Shown here: one piece after another, positions 7,172 through 12,579 of the stretch | How the letters are laid out: every line of letters begins with the position of its first letter | Position numbering within the stretch: position 1 is the first letter of the stretch | Source: Pedococcus sp. | GTDB lineage: Bacteria; Actinomycetota; Actinomycetes; Actinomycetales; Dermatophilaceae | NCBI GenBank assembly: GCA_025936615.1 | Contig: JAICSZ010000014.1 | Location: 1 to 13,928, forward strand | DNA length: 13,928 nucleotides | Reading direction: 5' to 3' | Translations under genes and position numbers: made by a program | The notes under the pieces: model-generated | The model's input: the letters and a program-made list of their open reading frames with translations, nothing else | Database searches by the model: none | Told to the model about the DNA's origin: nothing

Positions 7172-7605
7172 CGCAGCGGTCGCAGGCGCAGGCCGTGGAC
7201 GAGAGCGAACGCGACGACTGGGAGTGGCGCCGCCGGATCCGGGCGAACCCGCACAGCCACCGCATCTACAAGTGGGTCGTCGGCGTCGTGGGCTTGCTCA
7301 TCATCGCCGGGGGAGTGGTGCTGCTGCCGCTGCCCGGCCCCGGGTGGGTGATCATCTTCGTCGGGCTGGCGGTCTGGGCCTCGGAGTTCGAGTGGGCCAG
7401 GCGGCTGCGCAACTTCGCCGTCGAGAAGGTCAAGGCGTGGGGGGAGTGGCTCCAGCCCAAGCCGTGGTGGGTCAAGGGCCTGGTCGGGCTGGCGACCCTG
7501 CTGCTGGTGCTGGCGATCTTCTACCTCATGTTCCTCGTCTCGGGGGTGCCGTCCTTCTTCCCCGACATCGTGGAGCGGCCGCTGCAGCTGGTGCCGGGAC
7601 TCTGA
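7168..7605 (+). CDS. Small PGPGW-domain membrane protein (TIGR02611 type)
   Basis: A 145-residue predicted inner-membrane protein of unknown function. The charged N-terminus (DESERDDWEWRRRIRANP) is followed by a first membrane segment at about 35-53, the family's signature LPLPGPGW at 53-60, a second hydrophobic stretch to about 72, an amphipathic charged region with WARRLRNFAVEKVKAW at 76-91, and a last membrane segment at about 103-124. This order matches the actinobacterial TIGR02611/PGPGW family, usually found near housekeeping genes. The GTG at 7168 overlaps the pabC stop as GTGA, so it is the third gene of the pab unit, although a link to folate synthesis is not known. Topology suggests a cytoplasmic N-terminus. 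The family assignment is confident; the function is not. Confidence 0.85.
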   Translation: MTQRSQAQAVDESERDDWEWRRRIRANPHSHRIYKWVVGVVGLLIIAGGVVLLPLPGPGWVIIFVGLAVWASEFEWARRLRNFAVEKVKAWGEWLQPKPWWVKGLVGLATLLLVLAIFYLMFLVSGVPSFFPDIVERPLQLVPGL

Positions 7606-7636
7606 TTTCACCCGGCGCCGGTGGTCCGGCTATTCT
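7606..7636 (+). promoter_or_regulatory. Probable promoter of the tRNA-Val gene
   Basis: TATTCT at 7631-7636 is one of the most AT-rich hexamers in the window and a good -10. TTTCAC at 7606-7611 (or TTCACC one base later) can serve as -35 with 18-19 bases between. Transcription would start around 7643, about 15 bases before the mature tRNA. The short GCCGG-TGGT-CCGGC hairpin at 7616-7629 lies inside the spacer and could instead mark the end of the pab transcript; which is true cannot be told. Confidence 0.5.
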
Positions 7637-7657
7637 TCGTGAGCCCGCGAGGGCGCT

Positions 7658-7734
7658 GGACGTGTAGCTCAGTTGGTTAGAGCGTTCGCTTCACACGCGA
7701 GAGGCCAGGGGTTCGAGTCCCTTCACGTCCACCA
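7658..7734 (+). tRNA. tRNA-Val, anticodon CAC, with encoded CCA
   Basis: A full cloverleaf can be drawn. The acceptor stem is GGACGTG with CACGTCC (perfect 7 pairs). The D arm is GCTC/GAGC around AGTTGGTTA. The anticodon stem is TTCGC with GCGAG (one T-G pair) around the loop TTCACAC, giving anticodon CAC, which reads GUG valine. The variable loop is AGGCC, the T arm is AGGGG/CCCTT around TTCGAGT, and the discriminator is A at 7731. The following CCA (7732-7734) is encoded in the DNA. The mature body without CCA is 74 bases. A promoter precedes it and a terminator hairpin follows 16 bases later. I find no repeat of its 3' end that would mark an integrated element. Confidence 0.95.
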
Positions 7735-7749
7735 TCTGCACGACCACCT

Positions 7750-7775
7750 GGCCCATCTCCCTGCGGAGGTGGGCC
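7750..7775 (+). terminator. Rho-independent type terminator after tRNA-Val
   Basis: GGCCCATCTCC (7750-7760), a CTGC loop and GGAGGTGGGCC (7765-7775) make an 11-pair stem with a single G-T wobble. It is followed by TACGTGTTTGTG, a modest T-rich stretch typical of high-GC terminators. It lies 16 bases after the tRNA CCA and so would end the tRNA transcript. Confidence 0.75.
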
Positions 7776-7840
7776 TACGTGTTTGTGTGGTGCCGTCCCG
7801 ACGTCCGGCGTGCTGTCGTTGAGGGGACCAAGGGGGAACC

Positions 7841-7987
7841 ATGACCAGCTATCGAAGGACCCAGATGCCGACCACCGCACCACGCCTGGTGCGGACGGGG
7901 CTGACCGCGGCGGCAGCGCCGCACGTCCGGCTGCTCGTCACGGGCACCGGCGACGGCATCAGCCGCCGCCGGGCACCCAGCCGCTGA
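7841..7987 (+). CDS. Possible small basic protein of 48 residues (unknown)
   Basis: An open frame of 48 codons starts at ATG 7841 with a strong AAGGGGG ribosome site at 7830-7836, four bases before the start. It begins MTSYRRTQMPTTAPRLVRTG, has a central AAAAPHVRLLVTG stretch and ends RRRAPSR, so the product would be strongly basic. Third positions are mostly G or C, as expected of a gene, but in DNA this GC-rich that is weak support. I recognise no domain. It fills most of the 230 bases between the tRNA terminator and the hydrolase gene, and its stop lies 8 bases before the hydrolase -10 box. It may equally be non-coding leader sequence. No other gene is visible in this gap. Confidence 0.35.
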   Translation: MTSYRRTQMPTTAPRLVRTGLTAAAAPHVRLLVTGTGDGISRRRAPSR

Positions 7988-7994
7988 CGCGGCA

Positions 7995-8000
7995 TACCAT
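7995..8000 (+). promoter_or_regulatory. Possible -10 element placing the hydrolase start as leaderless
   Basis: TACCAT ends 6 bases before GTG 8007, and no ribosome site precedes that GTG. The spacing is that of leaderless actinobacterial genes, where the messenger begins with the start codon. The hexamer is embedded in one of the GGCATACC words found repeatedly in this window. No clear -35 is present. Confidence 0.45.
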
Positions 8001-8006
8001 CGCGGT

Positions 8007-8759
8007 GTGGGCGACTCCCTGACTGCGGAAACCATCCACCTCGAAGCCGCCGACGGCGACGACCTCGAGGCCTACCTCGCCAGGCCCGGCGGCGGCGACA
8101 CCCGTGGCGGCGTGGTGGTCATCCACCACATGCCCGGCTACGACCGCGCCACCAAGGAGATGGTGCGTCGCTTCGCCGAGCTCGGCCATGACGCCTTGTG
8201 CCCCAACCTGTTCCACCGCGAGGCCCCTGGCGCTGCACCAGACGACGCCTCCGCCGCCGTCCGGGCCGCCGGCGGTGTTCCCGACCAGCGCCTCGTGGGG
8301 GACGTGGCCGCCTGCGCCGCGTACCTGCGCGCGCTGCCGACCAGCAACGGCCGGGTCGGGGTCATCGGCCACTGCTCGGGAGGCCGGCAGTCCGTCCTCG
8401 CTGCGTGCAGCATCGAGCTCGATGCCGCCGTCGACTGCTACGGCGCCTTCGTGACAGGGGACCCGCCTGCCGGGTCACCCACGGCGCCGACCAACCTCGT
8501 CGACAAGCTCGCAGACCTGCGGGCCCCGCTGCTCGGGCTGTTCGGCAAGGAGGACAAGACCCCCAGCCCGGACCATGTTCGGGAGCTCGACGAGCGGCTC
8601 ACCGAGCTCGGCAAGCCCCACGAGTTCCACTCCTACGACGACGCCGGCCACGCGTTCTTCGCGGTGGACCGGCCCTCGTACCGGGTCGCCGCCGCCAACG
8701 ACGGCTGGGAGCGGATCGCTACCTTCTTCGCCACCCACCTCGACGCCCAGGAGGCGTGA
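8007..8759 (+). CDS. Dienelactone hydrolase family protein
   Basis: A 250-residue cytoplasmic alpha/beta hydrolase of the dienelactone hydrolase family, which opens lactone or ester bonds using a cysteine nucleophile. The likely triad is Cys123 in VIGHCSGGRQS (119-129), Asp183 in LFGKEDKTPS (178-187) and His215 in DDAGHAFF (211-218). The early strand GVVVIHHMPGYD (35-46) is also typical. Length matches the family (about 230-250). GTG 8007 is chosen because the conserved sequence starts close behind it and a TACCAT box sits 6 bases upstream; GTG 8005 is out of frame. It is the first gene of a tight unit: the next ATG begins one base after its stop. Neighbours do not include other aromatic-degradation genes, so a role in chlorocatechol breakdown is not supported. 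The true substrate is unknown. Confidence 0.88.
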   Translation: MGDSLTAETIHLEAADGDDLEAYLARPGGGDTRGGVVVIHHMPGYDRATKEMVRRFAELGHDALCPNLFHREAPGAAPDDASAAVRAAGGVPDQRLVGDVAACAAYLRALPTSNGRVGVIGHCSGGRQSVLAACSIELDAAVDCYGAFVTGDPPAGSPTAPTNLVDKLADLRAPLLGLFGKEDKTPSPDHVRELDERLTELGKPHEFHSYDDAGHAFFAVDRPSYRVAAANDGWERIATFFATHLDAQEA

Positions 8760-8760
8760 G

Positions 8761-9021
8761 ATGTGCACGTACGCAACGTTCTCGGAACGAGTCGACGGCA
8801 GCGCCAAGGGACCTCAGGGCCACTGGTTCCACGTCACCGACGCGACCGTCTACTACGACCACCCGGTCCACGCCATGGCCGACCACACGCTCAACATCGA
8901 CCTCGCGGACCCCTCACGCGGGCCCGGGGCGCGGGTCGGCGTCGAGCTGACCCGTGAGTCCGCAACCCGGCTGGTCCGCGCGATGGAGCAGGCCCTCGCC
9001 TCCGCACCCGAGGGAGTCTGA
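8761..9021 (+). CDS. Small conserved protein, unknown function (possibly DUF6295 type)
   Basis: An 86-residue soluble protein starting MCTYATFSERVDGSAKG. It contains WFHVTDATVYYDHPVHAMADHTLNIDL at residues 22-48 in separate conserved-looking blocks, and it ends with a helix-like ESATRLVRAMEQAL segment. The pattern of conserved aromatic residues and His (DHPVHA, DHTLNID) recalls a small actinobacterial domain of unknown function that I believe is catalogued as DUF6295. That name is from memory and unconfirmed. The ATG has an excellent AGGAGG site at 8749-8754, six bases away, and starts one base after the hydrolase stop. The next gene again starts one base after its stop, so the three are co-translated. 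No membrane segment, signal peptide or catalytic motif is evident. Confidence 0.75.
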   Translation: MCTYATFSERVDGSAKGPQGHWFHVTDATVYYDHPVHAMADHTLNIDLADPSRGPGARVGVELTRESATRLVRAMEQALASAPEGV

Positions 9022-9022
9022 G

Positions 9023-9394
9023 ATGGCTCACGTCGCTGAGCTCCACGTGTACCCGGTGCACGGGGAGGCGGGTCAGAACCTCGAGGAGGTCCAGGTCGAC
9101 GCGGACGGGCTGGCCGGCGACCGGCGCAAGAAGGCCCCCGTCCACGTGGTGGCCTCCGAGGACACGCGCTTCAACACCCGCGCCAACGTGATGGTGGCGA
9201 TGCCCCCCGCCGAGCTGGCCGCCACCGTGGGTGGCGTCCTACGCCTGGGTGAGGTGGAGCTCGACGTCACCGGCTCCCCGAGCGGCTGCCCGGGGGTGTA
9301 CGCCTCGGTGCGGCGCCCCGGCACGGTTCGGGTCGGCGACATGGTGACCCACGCAGAGGAGGACCCCGCAACCAGCGGGCGAGAACCCGGATGA
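9023..9394 (+). CDS. Short MOSC-domain-like protein
   Basis: A 123-residue protein beginning MAHVAELHVYPVHGEAG. It has VDADGLAGDRRKKAPVHVVA near residues 29-48 (the G-L-x-GDR block found at the start of MOSC beta-barrels), then NVMVAMPPAEL, a GGVLRLGEVELDVTG strand pair near 72-86 and a conserved Cys in SGCPGVYASV near 88-97. These suggest a minimal MOSC (molybdenum cofactor sulfurase C-terminal) domain, which in larger proteins carries the cofactor or sulfur on a cysteine. It is clearly shorter than usual members (about 150-250 residues), so metal-sulfur function is uncertain. ATG 9023 has AGGGAG upstream and follows the previous stop by one base. The stop codon overlaps the possible -35 of the next transcription unit. 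Mo-enzyme narG lies about 8.7 kb away on the opposite strand; a link is speculative. Confidence 0.65.
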   Translation: MAHVAELHVYPVHGEAGQNLEEVQVDADGLAGDRRKKAPVHVVASEDTRFNTRANVMVAMPPAELAATVGGVLRLGEVELDVTGSPSGCPGVYASVRRPGTVRVGDMVTHAEEDPATSGREPG

Positions 9395-9420
9395 CGACCG
9401 CCACGCTCGCGCAATAGGGT
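9391..9420 (+). promoter_or_regulatory. Promoter of the 10-methyl fatty acid operon, leaderless type
   Basis: ATGACG at 9391-9396 (five of six matching TTGACG), an 18-base spacer and TAGGGT at 9415-9420 form a recognisable promoter. The -10 ends 6 bases before GTG 9427 and there is no ribosome site, so the transcript should begin at or next to the start codon. The -35 overlaps the stop codon of the MOSC-like gene. Confidence 0.55.
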
Positions 9421-9426
9421 TGGCAG

Positions 9427-10845
9427 GTGGCTGAGTTCGTGAAGTCTGCGCCGGGGCAGTCCACGTCGAAGCTCGACGATCCCCTCGCGGCGCACGCCGC
9501 GGCGGTCCGCCGACTGGTGGAAAGCTACCGCGCGATCCCGCCGCATGCGCCGGTGCGGCTGGCGAAGAAGACCTCGAACCTGTTTCGGGCCAGGGCCAGC
9601 ACCTCTGCGCCGGGGCTCGACGTCAGCGGTCTCGGCGGGGTCATCGCCGTCGACGCCGCTGCCCGCACCGCGGACGTGCAGGGCATGTGCACCTACGAGC
9701 ACCTCGTCGAGGCGACCTTGGCGCACGGGCTGGTGCCCCTGGTGGTGCCCCAGCTGAAGACCATCACCCTCGGCGGCGCCGTGACGGGCCTGGGGATCGA
9801 GTCGACCTCGTTCCGCTCCGGCCTGCCGCACGAGTCGGTCCTCGAGATGGACATCCTCACCGGGGCCGGCGACGTCGTGACGGCCACGCCCGACGGCGAG
9901 CACGCCGACCTTTTCCACGGCTTCCCCAACTCCTACGGAACGCTCGGCTACGCCACCCGGCTGCGCATCGCGCTCGAGGAGGCGGCGCCCTACGTCGCCC
10001 TGCGGCACGTGCGCTTCCACGACCTGGAGTCCCTCGTGGCGACCATGGACGACGTGGTCCGCACGGGTGCCCACGACGGCACCGCGGTCGACTACCTCGA
10101 CGGCGTGGTGTTCTCCGCCACCGAGGCCTACCTGACCCTGGGCACCAAGGCCTCAGCGCCCGGTCCGGTGAGCGACTACACCGGTCAGCAGATCTTCTAC
10201 CGCTCGATCCAGCACGACTCCCCGGAGCCGAAGGTCGACCGCCTCACCACGCACGACTACCTGTGGCGCTGGGACACCGACTGGTTCTGGTGCAGCCGCG
10301 CGTTCGGCGCGCAGGACCCGCGCATCCGACGGCTGTGGCCGCGGCGCTACCGGCGATCGTCCTTCTACTGGAAGCTGATCGCGCTCGACCACCGGTTCGA
10401 CATCGGCGACCGGCTCGAGGCGCGCAAGGGCCGGCCGCCGCGCGAGCGGGTGGTGCAGGACGTCGAGGTGCCGATCGGGCGCACGGCGCAGTTCCTGCAC
10501 TGGTTCCTGCGCGAGGTGCCCATCGAGCCCATCTGGCTGTGCCCGGTCCGCACCCACGGGCAGTGGCCGCTCTACCCGCTCCAGCCGGGGGAGACCTACG
10601 TCAACGTGGGTTTCTGGTCGACCGTCCCACACGAGGCGGGTGCGCCGCCCGGGGCGACCAACCGGCTCATCGAGGCCCAGGTCGCCGACGTGGGCGGGCA
10701 CAAGTCGCTCTACTCCGACGCGTTCTACGACGAGGACGAGTTCTGGCGGCTCTACGGCGGCGAGACCAGCGCCGCGCTCAAGAAGCGCTACGACCCAGAC
10801 TCACGACTGCTCGACCTCTACTCAAAGGCGGTGCAACGCAAGTGA
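9427..10845 (+). CDS. tmsA: FAD-binding oxidoreductase of 10-methyl fatty acid synthesis (TmsA/BfaB type)
   Basis: A 472-residue flavoprotein with an N-terminal FAD-binding PCMH domain at about residues 45-185. It includes DVSGLGGVIAVDAAART, VPQLKTITLGGAVTGLGIES (108-126) and FPNSYGTLGYATRLRI (166-181). The remainder resembles the DHCR24/sterol-reductase-like branch, with Trp-rich segments such as TTHDYLWRWDTDWFW. Its gene overlaps that of a cyclopropane-synthase-like methyltransferase (GTGA). In Thermomonospora, Mycobacterium (Rv0449c/Rv0447c) and relatives, this pair makes 10-methyl stearic-type acids: the methyltransferase adds a 10-methylene group to a cis-9 acyl chain of phospholipid and the flavoprotein reduces it to 10-methyl. 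I infer that role here from the gene pair and the resemblance. GTG 9427 is supported by the promoter 6 bases upstream. Confidence 0.85.
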   Translation: MAEFVKSAPGQSTSKLDDPLAAHAAAVRRLVESYRAIPPHAPVRLAKKTSNLFRARASTSAPGLDVSGLGGVIAVDAAARTADVQGMCTYEHLVEATLAHGLVPLVVPQLKTITLGGAVTGLGIESTSFRSGLPHESVLEMDILTGAGDVVTATPDGEHADLFHGFPNSYGTLGYATRLRIALEEAAPYVALRHVRFHDLESLVATMDDVVRTGAHDGTAVDYLDGVVFSATEAYLTLGTKASAPGPVSDYTGQQIFYRSIQHDSPEPKVDRLTTHDYLWRWDTDWFWCSRAFGAQDPRIRRLWPRRYRRSSFYWKLIALDHRFDIGDRLEARKGRPPRERVVQDVEVPIGRTAQFLHWFLREVPIEPIWLCPVRTHGQWPLYPLQPGETYVNVGFWSTVPHEAGAPPGATNRLIEAQVADVGGHKSLYSDAFYDEDEFWRLYGGETSAALKKRYDPDSRLLDLYSKAVQRK

Positions 10846-12152
10846 CGATCCTCAAGACCAGCCGAGCCCCCGGCACCAGCACCCACAAGCTGACCATGGC
10901 CCAGATGATCGAGGCGGTTTCCCCCGGCGGCCTGCCGGTCCGCTTCACCGCCTTCGACGGGTCGGCCGCCGGGCCCGAGGACGCCCCCTACGGGCTGCAC
11001 CTGAAGACTCCGCGCGGCGCGAGCTACATCGCAACCGCGCCCGGCGACCTGGGCATGGCCCGTGCCTACGTCGCCGGTGACCTCGACCTGCTCGGCGTCC
11101 ACCCGGGCGACCCCTACGACGTGCTGCGCGCCATGGGCGACATCCACTTCCAGCTGCCGCCGGCGAAGACCCTTGCCGCGATCGCCCGTTCGCTGGGCGT
11201 CGAGCTGCTCAAGCCGCCGCCGCCCCCTCCGCAGGAGGCTCTGCCCCGGTGGCGCCGGGTCGCCGAGGGACTGCGCCACTCGCGCACCCGCGACGCCGAG
11301 GCGATCCACCACCACTACGACGTGTCGAACGAGTTCTACGAGCACGTGCTCGGGCCCTCGATGACCTACACCTGTGCCTGCTACCCGACCGCGGACGCGA
11401 CGCTCGAGGAGGCCCAGGAGAACAAGTACCGCCTCGTCTTCGACAAGCTGGCGCTCAAGCCCGGTGACCGACTCCTCGACATCGGCTGCGGTTGGGGAGG
11501 GATGGTCCGGTATGCCGCGCGGCGGGGTGTGCGGGTCATCGGCGCCACCCTGTCGCGCGAGCAGGCGACGTGGGCGCAGCGCGCCATCGAGCAGGAGGGC
11601 CTGGCCGACCTCGCCGAGGTGCGGCACAGCGACTACCGCGACGTCACCGAGACCGGCTTCGACGCGGTCTCCTCGATCGGGCTGACGGAGCACATCGGGG
11701 TGAAGAACTACCCCTCGTACTTCCGGTTCATCTCCGACCGTCTGCGCCCGGGAGGCCTGGTGCTCAACCACTGCATCACCCGGCCGGACAACACCTCGAA
11801 GGCCGACCCGGGCGCCTTCATCGACCGCTACGTCTTCCCCGACGGCGAGCTCACCGGCTCCGGCACGATCATCACGACGATGCAGGACATCGGCCTCGAG
11901 GTGCGCCACGAGGAGAACCTGCGCGAGCACTACGCCCTCACCCTCGCCGGTTGGTGCCGCAACCTGCGCGACAACTGGGACGCGTGCGTCGAGGAGGTCG
12001 GCGAGGCGACCGCCCGGGTCTGGGGCCTCTACATGGCCGGGTCGCGGGTCGGCTTCGAGCGCAACGTCGTCCAGCTGCACCAGGTCCTGGCCGTCAAGCT
12101 CGACGACCGCCAGTCCGCGGGGCTGCCACTGCGGCCCTGGTGGCAGGCCTGA
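10842..12152 (+). CDS. tmsB: SAM-dependent fatty acid methyltransferase, cyclopropane-synthase family (TmsB/UfaA1 type)
   Basis: A 436-residue methyltransferase. The N-terminal part (about 1-120) is the lipid-binding domain found in CFA synthases. A six-proline run, LLKPPPPPPQ, at 122-131 links to the catalytic part. HHHYDVSNEFYEHVLGPSMTYTCACY at 156-181 is a family hallmark, seen here as HYDVSNEFY and MTYTCACY. LDIGCGWGG at 212-220 is the SAM-binding motif I, SIGLTEHIGVKNYPSYF (278-294) is the carbonate/active-site region, and ENLREHYALTLAGW (358-371) closes the acyl pocket. Coupling to a FAD oxidoreductase argues for 10-methylene transfer rather than cyclopropanation. It acts on membrane phospholipid acyl chains and is a peripheral membrane protein. 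GTG 10842 overlaps the upstream stop as GTGA. The proline run would be expected to need EF-P during translation. Confidence 0.9.
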   Translation: MTILKTSRAPGTSTHKLTMAQMIEAVSPGGLPVRFTAFDGSAAGPEDAPYGLHLKTPRGASYIATAPGDLGMARAYVAGDLDLLGVHPGDPYDVLRAMGDIHFQLPPAKTLAAIARSLGVELLKPPPPPPQEALPRWRRVAEGLRHSRTRDAEAIHHHYDVSNEFYEHVLGPSMTYTCACYPTADATLEEAQENKYRLVFDKLALKPGDRLLDIGCGWGGMVRYAARRGVRVIGATLSREQATWAQRAIEQEGLADLAEVRHSDYRDVTETGFDAVSSIGLTEHIGVKNYPSYFRFISDRLRPGGLVLNHCITRPDNTSKADPGAFIDRYVFPDGELTGSGTIITTMQDIGLEVRHEENLREHYALTLAGWCRNLRDNWDACVEEVGEATARVWGLYMAGSRVGFERNVVQLHQVLAVKLDDRQSAGLPLRPWWQA

Positions 12153-12160
12153 GCAGACCC

Positions 12161-12579
12161 GTGGAGCAGCGACTGTCGCTGGTCACCCTCGGCGTCGAGG
12201 ACCTCGATCGCGCGCAGCGGTTCTACACCCACCTCGGCTGGGAGCGCGGGAACGACGACGCGGACGTCGTGTTCTTCCAGTGCGGCGGCCTGGTCGTCGC
12301 GCTGTGGGACCGCGGCTCCCTTGCCGAGGACTCGGCGGTCGAGGACTCTGGCGGCTGGGGCGGGGTCACCCTCGCCCTCAACGTGCGCTCACCCGACGAG
12401 GTCGACGAGGTGCTGGCCGAGGCAGCCGCGGCTGGCGCGGTGACGGCCGTCGCGGCGCGGAGACGTTCTGGGGCGGCTACTCCGGGGTCTTCGTCGACCC
12501 CGACGGCCACCCGTGGGAGGTCGCGCACAACCCCTACTGGACCGTCACCGAGGATGGCAGGACCCTGTTGCGCGGCTAG
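12161..12579 (+). pseudogene. VOC-family (glyoxalase/dioxygenase fold) protein with a one-base frameshift
   Basis: From GTG 12161, eight bases after the methyltransferase stop, the frame reads VEQRLSLVTLGVEDLDRAQRF-type sequence, then FYTHLGWERG, DVVFFQCGGLVVALWDR and GGVTLALNVRSPDEVDEVLAEA, a clear VOC half-barrel pair. Near 12450-12460 the frame must move back by one base (one missing base) to continue ETFWGGYSGVFVDPDGHPWEVAHNP and end at TAG 12579. Both halves fit the family order, including the closing FVDPDGHPWEV with its Glu. The rest is well kept, so the lesion is recent or a sequence error. Without the shift the protein would run into out-of-frame Arg/Pro-rich sequence. If intact it would have about 139 residues. 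Function is unknown. It may be the third gene of the fatty acid operon. No clear ribosome site is present. Confidence 0.75.

Noticed and set aside
7168..7605. Assigning the PGPGW membrane protein to folate synthesis or aminobenzoate transport
   Set aside because: Its overlap with pabC shows co-expression only. The family has no known transport function and just two to three membrane segments.
7590..7630. Short hairpins (GCCGGG/CCCGGC and GCCGG/CCGGC) as a terminator of the pab operon
   Set aside because: The stems are only 5-6 pairs and overlap the likely tRNA promoter. In DNA this GC-rich such hairpins are common by chance, so I did not list one as a feature.
7658..7734. tRNA-Val as an integration site of a mobile element
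   Set aside because: No integrase gene and no second copy of the tRNA 3' end were found in the window.
9687..10841. Upstream extension of the methyltransferase frame to 821 residues
   Set aside because: It is out of frame inside the FAD oxidoreductase gene and gives Arg/Ala/Pro-rich translation. GTG 10842 in the GTGA overlap is the natural start.
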